Shown here: one piece after another, positions 26,744 to 36,646 of the stretch
Layout of the letters: each line of letters begins with the position of its first letter
How positions within the stretch are numbered: the stretch's first letter is position 1
DNA from: an uncultured Flavobacteriales bacterium
GTDB lineage: Bacteria; Bacteroidota; Bacteroidia; Flavobacteriales_E; Vicingaceae
Length of the DNA stretch: 64,000 nt
Assembly: GCA_905479995.1 (NCBI GenBank)
Contig: CAJQON010000037.1
Coordinates: 29,489-93,488 of the forward strand
Direction of reading: 5' to 3'
Notes under the pieces: generated by a model
Databases searched by the model: none
The model's input: only the letters and a program-made list of their open reading frames with translations
Told to the model about the DNA's origin: nothing
Made by a program: the position numbers and the translations under genes

Positions 26744-27256
26744 TTATTTTTCTTTATTAATATCTTTTAATGCCGACCACCTTGGGTCTATCTCTTGTTC
26801 TTCTTTATGTTCAAACTTATCCAATTCATCTATTAAGTCTTGATTACACAAGCCTTCAAAATGAACTCTTTTTTGAGGAATATTTACGGTAATAAATTCG
26901 TAAATAATTGGAGCTACGTTAATTTCAAATGCGTTGTCTTTTAGAATCAAAATCTCTTCCGTTTCTTGATGCATTTCATCACCAAATTTTACGATCAATT
27001 TCTCTTCAGCAAAAACATCAACTTCAACAGGGTCTAAACACCGATCACATGGAACAGTAAATTCACCTGAGATATCAAAATTAAGCAGCATCATAGTCGA
27101 TTGCTTCTTAAATTCCAAGTTCACTTTAAAAGCTACCTTTTCATAATCAAAACATTCAAACTCCTCAAAGAACATAGTATCCACATCATACTCAAACAAA
27201 TGAGTGCCTTGCTTCAACCCTTCAAACTTTATTATAAAATCACTTAACGCTCTCAA
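26744..27256 (-). CDS. yceD: YceD family (DUF177) protein
   Basis: A 170-residue DUF177/YceD protein, with the CDRCLDPVEVDV segment in the middle (about residues 69-80) and the conserved DPRWSALKDI end. In plants and bacteria the family has been linked to 23S rRNA accumulation, and it almost always precedes rpmF as here. The frame opens with TTG at 27256; MRALSDFIIKFEGLKQG matches the N-terminus of relatives, and a good promoter ends 26 bases upstream, so I accept TTG. Confidence 0.9.
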   Translation of the reverse strand: MRALSDFIIKFEGLKQGTHLFEYDVDTMFFEEFECFDYEKVAFKVNLEFKKQSTMMLLNFDISGEFTVPCDRCLDPVEVDVFAEEKLIVKFGDEMHQETEEILILKDNAFEINVAPIIYEFITVNIPQKRVHFEGLCNQDLIDELDKFEHKEEQEIDPRWSALKDINKEK

Positions 27257-27281
27257 AATCTACTTTTTAAGTGAAAGTTTG

Positions 27282-27311
27282 CAAAGGTAGGAATTTATTT
27301 AATACTGCAAA
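27282..27311 (-). promoter_or_regulatory. Promoter of yceD-rpmF
   Basis: On the minus strand TTTG (27311-27308), an 18-base spacer and TACCTTTG (27289-27282), a perfect Bacteroidota sigma-A match. The TTG start of yceD lies about 25 bases further on. Confidence 0.8.
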
Positions 27312-27422
27312 ATAGTATTGAACAGGAAATTGTTTTTAATAATTCGCTGTTTATAAATAGCTCCTCCTCCTTAATAACACTGCAATATTAAAGGATATTA
27401 TTGTAAGATAAACTATATATTG

Positions 27423-28427
27423 ATGACTTTAAGAAAACATTATTTACTCTATGTACTGGTTGCAACAACCATTTTTTCGTGTATTCCAGCAAAAAAATAT
27501 GAAGAATTAAAGGCAAAACAACAAGCTTGCAGTGAAGAATTGGCCGCTTTAAAAGCCAACAATCAATCCTTAGAGGAACAAAATCAAGAATTAACAGCTT
27601 CTGCTGCTGCTTTAAAAAAGAAAATTGATGCCTTAAGTTTGGAAACCAAACAGCAAACTACCGAAATAGATAACCTTAAAACTAATTGTGATAACCTTAA
27701 AAAAACATATGATTTATTGGTGGAGCAAAATGACAAAGCAACATCTAAAAGCAAATCGGCTACCAACAAGTTAATGAAACAACTCCAACAAACGCAAGAA
27801 GATTTACAAGCCCAAGAAGATGCTTTAAGAACGTTAGAAACAGACTTATTGAAAAAAGAAGCTCGATTAAACCAATTGACTGCCGACTTAGAAGCGCGTG
27901 AAAAGCGGGTAAAAGAACTGGAAGACCTCATCAATAAAAAAGATGAAAAGCTAGCAGCCATTAAAAAGAAAGTAAAAGATGCTTTATTAGGTTTTGAAAA
28001 CAATGGATTGACCATTACCCAGAAAAACGGAAAGGTCTACGTTTCTTTAGATGAGAGCTTATTATTTGCTTCTGGGAAGTATAATGTTGGAACAAAAGGA
28101 ACGGATGTGCTAAAGAAATTAGGCAATGTACTAGCAACAAGTACTGACATTAATGTGGTAGTGGAAGGACACACCGATAATGTGCCATTAAAAAGCAGTG
28201 GAGACATTTCCGATAATTGGGATTTGAGTGTGAAACGAGCTACATCTGTTGTTAAAATTATTACCACCAACAGCAAGGTAGATCCTAAACGATTAACCGC
28301 TGCCGGAAGAAGCGAATATTTACCGCTAGACCTAAGCAATACTGCTGAAGGCAGAAAAAAGAACAGAAGAATTGAAGTGATTTTAACGCCTAAGCTAGAC
28401 GAGCTTTATGAGTTGTTGGGAGAGTAA
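27423..28427 (+). CDS. OmpA-like peptidoglycan-binding lipoprotein with coiled coil
   Basis: A 334-residue exported protein. The signal peptide ends in a lipobox (IFSC, cysteine near residue 22). Residues 27-185 are a long coiled coil rich in leucine, lysine, glutamate and glutamine. Residues 200-325 form an OmpA C-terminal domain with the diaminopimelate-binding motif VVEGHTDNVPL and the NRRIEV end. It should be lipid-anchored at the outer membrane and hold on to peptidoglycan across the periplasm. The ATG at 27423 is preferred to the in-frame TTG directly before it. It converges on truB with no gap. Confidence 0.88.
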   Translation: MTLRKHYLLYVLVATTIFSCIPAKKYEELKAKQQACSEELAALKANNQSLEEQNQELTASAAALKKKIDALSLETKQQTTEIDNLKTNCDNLKKTYDLLVEQNDKATSKSKSATNKLMKQLQQTQEDLQAQEDALRTLETDLLKKEARLNQLTADLEAREKRVKELEDLINKKDEKLAAIKKKVKDALLGFENNGLTITQKNGKVYVSLDESLLFASGKYNVGTKGTDVLKKLGNVLATSTDINVVVEGHTDNVPLKSSGDISDNWDLSVKRATSVVKIITTNSKVDPKRLTAAGRSEYLPLDLSNTAEGRKKNRRIEVILTPKLDELYELLGE

Positions 28428-29177
28428 TTAAATGCTAAGCACATCTTCTGGAGCAATAGCATCTGCTATACAAAATTCACCTATTCTGGTTCTTCGCAAT
28501 TCCGAAAGGTGACCACCAGAATCTAGCTTCAATCCAAAATCTCTTGCAATAGATCGAATATAAGTTCCTTTGGTGCAAACTATTCTGAACTTTACGTGTA
28601 TCCCTTTTTGATAAGGCAACTCTTGGTTAATTTTTGATTTTTCTTGAATTTCTGTTTTAGGGCAATCGCACAATTCAACATCAAATTCTTTTATGGTAAT
28701 GGTGTTCGATTTTAAAACCACGTCTTCGCCTAAACGAGCATATTCATAAGCGCGTTTTCCATCTACTTTTTTTGCCGAATGAATTGGTGCTACTTGTTCT
28801 TGCTCGCCAATAAAACTTAAAGCAGTTTGTTCAATCAATTCTTTGGTAATGTGATCGGTTGGGAATTCTTCATCTACCGGCTTTTCTAAATCATAACAAG
28901 GTGTTGTTGCGCCTAAAGTTATTACTCCTGTATATTCCTTTTCTTGACCTTGTATTTCATCTATTCGCTTGGTAAACTTTCCAGAGCATACCACCAATAA
29001 TCCTGTTGCTAAAGGATCTAACGTTCCAGCATGTCCAACCTTAATTTTTTTGACCTTTATTTCATTCTTAATTAACCAACGCACCTTGTTTACCACATCA
29101 AAAGAGGTCCAGGTTAAAGGTTTGTCAATTAAAATAAATTGTCCGGTTTGAAACTTACTTGGAACAGGTTCACTCAT
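28428..29177 (-). CDS. truB: tRNA pseudouridine-55 synthase
   Basis: A 249-residue TruB with the catalytic aspartate in GHAGTLDPLATGLL (about residues 48-61) and the KxYxGxxxLG-like KEYTGVITLG motif. It makes pseudouridine 55 in the tRNA T-loop. The C-terminal PUA domain is short or absent, as commonly in Bacteroidota. It follows uppP by three bases in a leftward cluster with DUF3098 and ftsX. Confidence 0.95.
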   Translation of the reverse strand: MSEPVPSKFQTGQFILIDKPLTWTSFDVVNKVRWLIKNEIKVKKIKVGHAGTLDPLATGLLVVCSGKFTKRIDEIQGQEKEYTGVITLGATTPCYDLEKPVDEEFPTDHITKELIEQTALSFIGEQEQVAPIHSAKKVDGKRAYEYARLGEDVVLKSNTITIKEFDVELCDCPKTEIQEKSKINQELPYQKGIHVKFRIVCTKGTYIRSIARDFGLKLDSGGHLSELRRTRIGEFCIADAIAPEDVLSI

Positions 29178-29180
29178 CTT

Positions 29181-29975
29181 TTATTGAATGAAAGTATATA
29201 CGATGGCTATTAACCCAACTGTAAAGCAGTAAAATGCAAAGTACTTTAATTGACTATTTTTTACCAATTTAATCATCCAAGTACACGCCAAAATTCCTGT
29301 TACAAATGCTGCAATAAAACCGACTACATAAATCATTAAAGAACCACTCACTTCATCAAATGCACCATCTAAAATGTCTTTGGCCATTTTTCCTAAAATT
29401 AAGGGCAATACCATAATAAATGAAAAGCGTGCTGCCTTACTTCTATCAATACCTAACAATACAGATGTGGCAATAGTTGCTCCAGATCTTGAAATTCCAG
29501 GCAGTATGGCTATTGCCTGAGCAACACCTATAATTATAGCCTGACCTACACCAACTTTCTTGTCGGTACTTTTTGCTTTGTCAGCAAAAATTAAAAGAAT
29601 AGCAGTTACAATAAGCATAGAGCCAATTAATAAAACTTTACCGCCAAAAAATGCTTCTATTTCATCGTTTAATAAAACACCAACTGCTGCTGCTGGAATC
29701 ATCGAAACAACAACATTTAAAGAAAACTTAAACTCTTCGTTGTTCTTAAATTGAAACAATCCTTTAAAAATAGACAACAAATCTTTTCTAAAAACTACAA
29801 CCGTACTTAGTGCTGTTGCAGCATGTAAAACTACAACCATCAACATACTATCTTCGGGCACAGATCCATCACCCAAAATTACATTGGCCAACTCTAAATG
29901 ACCGCTACTACTTACAGGCAAAAACTCGGTTAACCCTTGAATTATACCTAAAATAATGGCATCAAAAATGGACAT
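29181..29975 (-). CDS. uppP: Undecaprenyl-diphosphatase
   Basis: A 264-residue BacA/UppP membrane phosphatase with about eight helices. Both signature motifs are present: GLTEFLPVSSSGHLEL (residues 14-29) and PGISRSGATIATS (about 159-171). It recycles the C55 lipid carrier for peptidoglycan synthesis. Expression of this family gives bacitracin tolerance. It is between DUF3098 and truB. Confidence 0.95.
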   Translation of the reverse strand: MSIFDAIILGIIQGLTEFLPVSSSGHLELANVILGDGSVPEDSMLMVVVLHAATALSTVVVFRKDLLSIFKGLFQFKNNEEFKFSLNVVVSMIPAAAVGVLLNDEIEAFFGGKVLLIGSMLIVTAILLIFADKAKSTDKKVGVGQAIIIGVAQAIAILPGISRSGATIATSVLLGIDRSKAARFSFIMVLPLILGKMAKDILDGAFDEVSGSLMIYVVGFIAAFVTGILACTWMIKLVKNSQLKYFAFYCFTVGLIAIVYTFIQ

Positions 29976-29997
29976 AAACTAAATGAAAAAAATGTGA

Positions 29998-30240
29998 TTA
30001 CTCTTCTGACTTTTTTAAAATACCCCAACCAACTGTACCCAATCCTAATAACATCATAATTGGTGCAACATACATTCGCTGTGTATTAAAAAGCTCATAG
30101 CTCATCTCTGCAGGATCTTCAGACCCTCCGCCTGAAACTAAGAAATAACCAATAATGGTCAATCCTAATCCAATTGCTATCAATATATAGTTCTTTTTAC
30201 CTAAGGCAAAATCTTTGTTCACTTTCTCTTCTTCGCTCAT
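29998..30240 (-). CDS. DUF3098 small membrane protein
   Basis: An 80-residue protein with two membrane helices (about 17-35 and 55-72) separated by a short loop (GGGSEDPAEMSYELFNTQR). It matches the DUF3098 family, a Bacteroidota-specific group usually found, as here, between ftsX and uppP. This conserved position hints at cell-envelope work, but no function is known. Confidence 0.85.
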   Translation of the reverse strand: MSEEEKVNKDFALGKKNYILIAIGLGLTIIGYFLVSGGGSEDPAEMSYELFNTQRMYVAPIMMLLGLGTVGWGILKKSEE

Positions 30241-30250
30241 AATGTTCGTT

Positions 30251-31126
30251 TTAGTATAAATCTCCGGTTTCTATCCGCAAGTATTTACGCACTGCTAAAT
30301 TAGTGGAAATCCATGATATAATAATTCCTAAAATTACTACTATTATAAATAGTGCACCATACAACTCCACATCTTTCATGTTAATTATTTCAGGAAACTG
30401 CTGTTGCAAGTAGTATAAAATCGCTAAAATCATTCCAATGGCAATAAAAGCTGCCACCAAGCCATTTCCAATTCCTCGCATTATAAAAGGCCTTCTAATA
30501 AAAGAATGTCGTGCTCCAACCAACTGCATGGTTTTAATTACAAATCGCTGAGAGTAGATGGCCAAACGAATCGTGTTATTAATCAAGGCGATCGTAATCA
30601 GCAACAATATTCCCACAAATATTAAGGTATACAAACTAATTTTTTTAGAGTTTTTATTCAATGCTTCCACTAAATTCGACTGATAAAAAACCTCCTTAAT
30701 TTTGGTGTTTTCCAACAACTCTGCTTTTATTAACGACAAGCTATCCGGATTCGCATAAGCGGCATTCATTTTTACATCAAAAGAAGGTAACAAAGGATTT
30801 TCTCCAATAAATTCTACAAAATCTTCTCCCAATGCTTCTTGGAATTCTGCTGCTGCAACTTCAGGATCTACATAAGTAATCCCTTTTACATAAAGCTCTG
30901 CATCCAACAAATCTTTAATCCGAGTGATCTCTTGCGCTTTAACATCTTTATTCAACACAATAGAAAACCCAATGTTTTCTTTTACATGGTTGGTAATTTG
31001 CTTTACATTTAAAATAAAACCGCCTAACAATCCCAACAAAAAAAGCACCAAAGAAATGCTAATTATTGTCGTTAAATAACCCGATCGTAACCGTTTTGCT
31101 GTTTGTTTATTTCCTGATTTAGACAT
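30251..31126 (-). CDS. ftsX: Cell division protein FtsX
   Basis: A 291-residue ABC permease of the FtsX type: a cytoplasmic N-terminus, one membrane helix (about 17-40), an extracytoplasmic domain (45-165) and three further helices with NNTIRLAIYSQRFVIKTMQLVGA, the family signature around residue 185. With FtsE it controls peptidoglycan hydrolases at division. No ftsE gene is adjacent, the usual case in Bacteroidota. It is divergent from leuS. Confidence 0.92.
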   Translation of the reverse strand: MSKSGNKQTAKRLRSGYLTTIISISLVLFLLGLLGGFILNVKQITNHVKENIGFSIVLNKDVKAQEITRIKDLLDAELYVKGITYVDPEVAAAEFQEALGEDFVEFIGENPLLPSFDVKMNAAYANPDSLSLIKAELLENTKIKEVFYQSNLVEALNKNSKKISLYTLIFVGILLLITIALINNTIRLAIYSQRFVIKTMQLVGARHSFIRRPFIMRGIGNGLVAAFIAIGMILAILYYLQQQFPEIINMKDVELYGALFIIVVILGIIISWISTNLAVRKYLRIETGDLY

Positions 31127-31240
31127 CTATACGTAATATCACCGCTAAACTAACATTAAAGCGGCTGTTTGCCAATTGATTTCTTCAAAAATACGCTTAA
31201 ATATTGTTAATTTCGCACCTTACAACAAGACTTATTAACG

Positions 31241-34084
31241 ATGCAATATCAATATAACGAGATTGAAAAAAATTGGCAAAAGTACTGGGCCGACAACAAA
31301 ACCTTCGCTGCCGAAGACAATAGCATAAAACCAAAGTTTTATGCCTTAGACATGTTTCCTTACCCTTCTGGCGCTGGATTGCATGTTGGCCATCCACTTG
31401 GCTATATTGCATCTGATGTTTATGCGCGTTATAAGCGTTTAAAAGGCTTTAACGTTTTACATCCTATGGGTTATGATTCTTTTGGATTGCCTGCCGAGCA
31501 GTACGCCATTCAAACAGGACAACATCCTGCTGTTACCACTAAAACCAACATTGAAGGTGGAACTGATAAAGATGGAAATGTTATTCCTGGCTACAGAAAA
31601 CAACTCGATAAAATTGGTTTTTCTTTTGATTGGGGTAGGGAAGTTAGAACTTCTGAACCCAATTATTACAAATGGACACAATGGATTTTTAAACAAATTT
31701 TTAATTCGTGGTACAACAAAGAGACCGATAAAGCAGAGAGCATTGATGCATTAATTGAAACATTTAAAGCAGAAGGAAATATTAATGTAAAAGCTGCTAC
31801 CGATTTTGATGAAATATTTACAGGACTAGAATGGAGCAACTGGAACGAAGAGCAACAGCAGAAAATGTTGATGAACTATCGGCTGACTTATCTGTCTGAC
31901 ACATGGGTAAATTGGTGTCCGGCTTTAGGTACCGTTTTGGCCAACGATGAAATTAAAGACGGTGTTTCTGAACGAGGAGGACATCCAGTTCAGCAAAAAC
32001 TAATGCGCCAATGGAGCATGCGCATTACCGCTTATGCCGAGCGTTTATTAAAAGACTTAGATACCGTAGATTGGACAGATTCTATTAAAGACATCCAACG
32101 CAACTGGATTGGAAAATCTCAAGGTGCTGCAGTTCATTTTGATGTTGATGGTTTTGACGAGAAAATTGAAGTGTTTACCACTCGACCTGACACTATTTTT
32201 GGCGTTTCATTTATGGTATTGGCTCCAGAGCACGAGCTGGTTGCAAAAATTACTTCTAATGCTCAAAAAGCAAAAATTGAAGCCTACCAACAAGCAGCTT
32301 CTTTAAAGTCGGAAAGAGACAGAATGAGCGATGTAAAAACCATTTCTGGAGAATTTACTGGAGCTTATGCCATTCATCCTTTTACAGGAGACAAAATTCC
32401 CGTTTGGATTGGCGATTACGTTTTGGCCAGTTATGGAACTGGAGCAGTAATGTCCGTTCCTTGTGGAGATCAACGTGATTGGGATTTTGCCAACCATTTT
32501 AAAATTGACATTCCAAACATATTTAAAGACAAAGACATTGCTGAAGCAGCTTACGCAGAAAAAGACGCAATTATTACCAATTCTGATTTTTTAAATGACC
32601 TAAAAGTTAAAAAAGCCACCAAATTGGCCATTTACGAAATAGAACAACGCGGTTTTGGGAAAGGAAAAACACAATACAAACTAAGAAATGCGGTTTTCTC
32701 TCGCCAACGGTATTGGGGAGAACCATTTCCTGTTTACTATAAAGGCGGCACTCCTTATTTGTTGGATGACAATGCTGTTGTTGAATTACCTGAAATAGAC
32801 AAATACTTGCCTACCGAAGATGGTGAACCACCTTTGGCCAGGGCCAACAAAGAGGCATGGAATGTTACTTGCCCAGGCGACCGTATGGAATACAACACTA
32901 TGCCGGGTTGGGCTGGTTCTTCGTGGTACTTTTTACGCTACATGGATCCGGCTAACGACAATGAATTTGTAGCCAAAGACAAAGTGAACTATTGGCAAAA
33001 TGTAGATTTATATATAGGTGGTGCAGAACACGCTACCGGGCATTTATTATACTCTCGTTTTTGGACCAAATTCTTATACGATTTAGATTACATACCTTTT
33101 GAAGAGCCTTTTAAAAAGATGATTAACCAAGGAATGATTCAAGGGAATTCGGCTTTGGTTTATAGAGATGTTGAATCTGGAAAATTCATTTCAAAAGGAA
33201 AAAAAAGCGAATACAAGGTTACTTCATTGCATGCAGACGTCAACTTTTTAGATGGAGACAAATTGGATACCGAAAAATTTAAAAACTGGCGAGCAGAATA
33301 CAACAATGCAGAATTCATTTTAGAAGATGATGACACTTATCTCTGCGGAAGAGAAATAGACAAAATGTCTAAATCTAAATACAACGTACAAACTCCAGAT
33401 GAGTTGGTAGAGAAATATGGCGCAGACACCTTACGCTGTTACGAAATGTTTTTAGGTCCACTGGAGCAACATAAACCTTGGGACACCCAAGGAATTACTG
33501 GTGTTCATGGGTTTTTGAAAAAACTATGGCGCTTGTTTCATAGTGGAGAAAACGGAGAATGGAATATTGACAATACGCCCTTAGAAGAATTACTAGCTGG
33601 CTCTCTACCTTCGGGGGAGTTGGAGGGGGCTCTAAAAAGTCTGCACAAAACCATTAAAAAAGTAGGCGAAGACATAGAGCGTTTTGCTTTCAACACACCT
33701 GTATCTACCTTTATGATATGCGTAAACGAGTTAACTGCTTTAAAATGCAACAAGCGCGCTATTCTTTCTGATTTGTGTATTATTCTTTCGCCTTATGCTC
33801 CGCACATTGCGGAGGAATTGTGGAACAAATTGGGGAACAACGAAAGTATTTCAACTGCCGTTTTCCCGCAATTCAACAATGAATTTTTGGTAGAAAGCAA
33901 CCACAAGTACCCGGTATCATTTAACGGTAAAATGCGCTTTATGCTAGAGTTGCCTGCAACTATGGGCAAGGAAGACATTGAAAAAACCGTAATGGCCAAC
34001 GAACAAACGGCCAAATACCTAGCTGGTAAAACTCCTAAAAAGGTAATTGTTGTTCCTAAAAAGATTGTAAATATTGTAATCTAA
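31241..34084 (+). CDS. leuS: Leucyl-tRNA synthetase
   Basis: A 947-residue class I synthetase. The HIGH signature appears as HVGHPLGY (about 48-55), the editing domain occupies roughly 290-440 with the TTRPDTIFG motif, and KMSKSKYN is at about 707-714. It charges tRNA-Leu and edits misacylated products. Residues about 784-800 (LAGSLPSGELEGA) are encoded by a G-rich stretch unlike the rest of the gene and appear as an insertion just before LHKTIKKV, where relatives run on directly. A strong terminator follows. Confidence 0.96.
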   Translation: MQYQYNEIEKNWQKYWADNKTFAAEDNSIKPKFYALDMFPYPSGAGLHVGHPLGYIASDVYARYKRLKGFNVLHPMGYDSFGLPAEQYAIQTGQHPAVTTKTNIEGGTDKDGNVIPGYRKQLDKIGFSFDWGREVRTSEPNYYKWTQWIFKQIFNSWYNKETDKAESIDALIETFKAEGNINVKAATDFDEIFTGLEWSNWNEEQQQKMLMNYRLTYLSDTWVNWCPALGTVLANDEIKDGVSERGGHPVQQKLMRQWSMRITAYAERLLKDLDTVDWTDSIKDIQRNWIGKSQGAAVHFDVDGFDEKIEVFTTRPDTIFGVSFMVLAPEHELVAKITSNAQKAKIEAYQQAASLKSERDRMSDVKTISGEFTGAYAIHPFTGDKIPVWIGDYVLASYGTGAVMSVPCGDQRDWDFANHFKIDIPNIFKDKDIAEAAYAEKDAIITNSDFLNDLKVKKATKLAIYEIEQRGFGKGKTQYKLRNAVFSRQRYWGEPFPVYYKGGTPYLLDDNAVVELPEIDKYLPTEDGEPPLARANKEAWNVTCPGDRMEYNTMPGWAGSSWYFLRYMDPANDNEFVAKDKVNYWQNVDLYIGGAEHATGHLLYSRFWTKFLYDLDYIPFEEPFKKMINQGMIQGNSALVYRDVESGKFISKGKKSEYKVTSLHADVNFLDGDKLDTEKFKNWRAEYNNAEFILEDDDTYLCGREIDKMSKSKYNVQTPDELVEKYGADTLRCYEMFLGPLEQHKPWDTQGITGVHGFLKKLWRLFHSGENGEWNIDNTPLEELLAGSLPSGELEGALKSLHKTIKKVGEDIERFAFNTPVSTFMICVNELTALKCNKRAILSDLCIILSPYAPHIAEELWNKLGNNESISTAVFPQFNNEFLVESNHKYPVSFNGKMRFMLELPATMGKEDIEKTVMANEQTAKYLAGKTPKKVIVVPKKIVNIVI
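33597..33634 (+). repeat. G-rich repeat-like insertion inside leuS
   Basis: A compact high-GC stretch (CCTTCGGGGGAGTTGGAGGG core) lies within the AT-rich leuS frame. Its form recalls intergenic G-rich repeats common in Bacteroidota. It keeps the frame and encodes a polar linker. Only one copy is present in the window, so its repeat nature is inferred. Confidence 0.45.
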
Positions 34085-34092
34085 AAACATTA

Positions 34093-34128
34093 AAAAATCC
34101 CTTGTGTACAATTACACAAGGGATTTTT
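34093..34128 (+). terminator. Intrinsic terminator after leuS
   Basis: Perfect arms AAAAATCCCTTGTGT / ACACAAGGGATTTTT with a short loop and T-run. It should stop leuS transcription. Confidence 0.92.
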
Positions 34129-34466
34129 AGCTTTCATCCAACCTAAAACCTATTTCTAAGTTTTCCCGCTTTTTTGCCTAATAAATGGAAGCGTTTAAGT
34201 GTAAATAACGCCTCTTTCCTCAAATAAAACTCAAATTCTTGTAAGATTAAAGCGCTGACAAATAGCGAGTTATATGTGTTGTGCATTATTTGTGCACCTT
34301 AATTTATCTAAAAAATCAACCCATCCTACCTAACGTTGCGTCAAGGGTTCAAACAATTTCCGACAATTAGTCAGGAGAAAAAATTAACGAACGAACATTT
34401 TATTAAACAAACAATCAATTGGCTAAAAATTAAACCTGCACAATTGATTCTTAAAACCAATTTACA
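34129..34466. other. Noncoding leader region of the FG-GAP surface protein gene
   Basis: No gene is seen. The last part holds a 9-bp inverted repeat (AATCAATTG at 34414-34422 and its complement at 34442-34450) ending 16 bases before the start codon, possibly a leader hairpin. No promoter of consensus quality could be picked out. Confidence 0.35.
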
Positions 34467-36548
34467 ATGAAAAAATTTACTAAACCTTTTATTATAATTG
34501 CTTGCATAGCTATTGCAAGTGCCTTTAACCCTTCTAACGCCCAAACATGGATGCAAAAAGGAGATACCATCTATGGAAAAGCCATAGAAGATCGTTCTGG
34601 TGATGCAGTGGCCATTAGTGCCAACGGAAACATTATGGCCATAGGCTCTCCTAAAAACGATGACAACTTATCAAATGCTGGAAAGGTTAGGATTTACGAG
34701 TGGGATGCCAGTGCTTCAAATTGGATTCAAAAAGGGGTCGATATAGATGGAACTTTTCTAGGAGGTGAATTTGGCAACGCCATTAGCCTCAGTGCAGATG
34801 GTTTAAGCATTGCAATTGGTGCTCACAAAGCAGAAGCTCTTCCTCCGTTATTGCCTTCACCTGGTTTTGGTCATACCAGTGTTTTCCAATGGAATGGAAC
34901 AGCATGGAGTCCAAAAGGTGATACTCTTTCCGGTACAACTACACTTAACCTTTTCGGCTCAACAGTTAGCCTAAGTGGAGATGGCAACACACTGGCTGTT
35001 GGAACCCCACACTCTTCCAATTCGGGTGTAAGCGTTTACGAATATGACGGCACCAACTGGCTTCCAAAAGGAGCAGCTTTCCCTTCCTCCAACCAATTTC
35101 ACCGATTTGGCACTTCTGTAGACCTCAACTATGCTGGAACGGCACTAATTATTGGGGCAACATCAACAGATATACCTACACAAGATGTAGGTCATGCCGA
35201 AGTACATTATTACAACGGTACAGCTTGGACACAAATTGGAGTTAACATCGTAGGTGAAGCTACATTAGATAAATCTGGACACAAAGTAAGCATAGATACT
35301 GCTGGAACAACAATAGCAGTAAGCTCTATTAACAATGATGATGGAGGAACAGATGCTGGTCACGTAAGAGTATACGAACTAAACACCTCTTTCCAATGGA
35401 CACAAAAAGGAGCTGACATTGACGGTGCTACTATCGGTGAAAAATCAGGAACTGCAATAGACCTTAGTGCCGATGGAAATTCTTTAGTTATTGGAGCAAA
35501 CCTCAACAATATATCTGGAACAGAAGCAGGGCTTGTTAAGGTATATGATTATATCTCCAACCAATGGACATTAAGAGGAAGTGCAATTGCAGGTCAAGCA
35601 GCAAACAACCGTTTTGGAACTGCAGTAGCATTAAGTGCAGATGGATTAACCTTTTGTGCCAGTGGCCCTAGAACCAGTGAAGTGCCAGTAGACAACAAAG
35701 GCGCAACCCGTGCTTTTTACTTTTGCCCTACACTAACTGGAGCTCACACAGAAACTATTTGCTATGGACAAAGTGTTGTCATCAACGGAACAACATACAG
35801 CGCTGCAACTCAACTAACAGGAACTGAAACATTCCAGGTAGGACCAAACAACTGTGATTCTATAGTAAACGTTACCATAACGGAACTTCCACAAATTACA
35901 GGCACACACACTGCTACCATTTGTGATGGCGACAGCATAGTAGTAAACGGAACAAGCTACAAAACGGCCACTACAACAGCTACAGAAACATTTACCGTAG
36001 GGCCAAACAATTGTGACTCTATAGTAACCATTAACTTAACCGTTAACACTTTACCAACCGTTAGTATAGCTGCATTTTCTCCAGATAGCGTTTGCTCAAC
36101 AGATGCTGCTTTCTCATTACCAATAGGAACTCCAACCGGAGGAACGTATACCGGAAATGGTGTTGGTGGAGGAAACTTCGATCCAGCAGTTGCAACAGTA
36201 GGCGATTATTTTGTGAAATATGAATATACCGATGCAAATAGCTGCACCAGTACCGATTCTACTCTAATTGTAGTTAAACTATGTACAGGAATTGATGAAG
36301 GGTTTAATTCGAAGGGAATTAGCATTTTCCCAAACCCAACCAACAATTTTATTACCCTTGATTTAGAAAAAATCAATGCACCTGTCAACATAAGCCTAAC
36401 CGCTATAGATGGAAAAGTGCTCTACCAAAAAAACAATGTGAACCAAAATAGTTACACAATGGATTTAAACAACAAACCCGCTGGTATTTATTTCATTCAC
36501 ATTGAGAATAACGAGCATTACAGTTTTTATAAAATAATTAAAGAATAA
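34467..36548 (+). CDS. T9SS-sorted FG-GAP-like beta-propeller surface protein
   Basis: A 693-residue exported protein. A signal peptide (1-25, cleavage after NAQ) precedes about seven repeats of the type GDAVAISANGNIMAIGSPxxD...GKVRIYEWD...W.QKG, forming an FG-GAP/integrin-like propeller to about residue 420. Two short homologous segments follow, each ending in TFTVGPNNCDSIV, then a small Ig-like part. The last 75 residues are a type A Por secretion sorting domain (ISIFPNPTNNF ... GIYFIHIENN). It should be exported by the type IX system and attached at the cell surface. Ligand unknown. Confidence 0.85.
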   Translation: MKKFTKPFIIIACIAIASAFNPSNAQTWMQKGDTIYGKAIEDRSGDAVAISANGNIMAIGSPKNDDNLSNAGKVRIYEWDASASNWIQKGVDIDGTFLGGEFGNAISLSADGLSIAIGAHKAEALPPLLPSPGFGHTSVFQWNGTAWSPKGDTLSGTTTLNLFGSTVSLSGDGNTLAVGTPHSSNSGVSVYEYDGTNWLPKGAAFPSSNQFHRFGTSVDLNYAGTALIIGATSTDIPTQDVGHAEVHYYNGTAWTQIGVNIVGEATLDKSGHKVSIDTAGTTIAVSSINNDDGGTDAGHVRVYELNTSFQWTQKGADIDGATIGEKSGTAIDLSADGNSLVIGANLNNISGTEAGLVKVYDYISNQWTLRGSAIAGQAANNRFGTAVALSADGLTFCASGPRTSEVPVDNKGATRAFYFCPTLTGAHTETICYGQSVVINGTTYSAATQLTGTETFQVGPNNCDSIVNVTITELPQITGTHTATICDGDSIVVNGTSYKTATTTATETFTVGPNNCDSIVTINLTVNTLPTVSIAAFSPDSVCSTDAAFSLPIGTPTGGTYTGNGVGGGNFDPAVATVGDYFVKYEYTDANSCTSTDSTLIVVKLCTGIDEGFNSKGISIFPNPTNNFITLDLEKINAPVNISLTAIDGKVLYQKNNVNQNSYTMDLNNKPAGIYFIHIENNEHYSFYKIIKE

Positions 36549-36567
36549 ACTATTAAAACATTTAACA

Positions 36568-36620
36568 TAAAGCGACAATTGATTGGACATAACTGAAACA
36601 CTCAATAATTGTCACTTTTT
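36568..36620 (+). terminator. Probable terminator between surface-protein genes
   Basis: AAAG-GACAATT at 36569-36580 can pair with AATTGTC-CTTT at 36607-36618, giving an interrupted stem followed by TTTTT. It is weaker than the other terminators in the window. Confidence 0.45.
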
Positions 36621-36646
36621 ACAACAACCATTAACACTATTTTATC

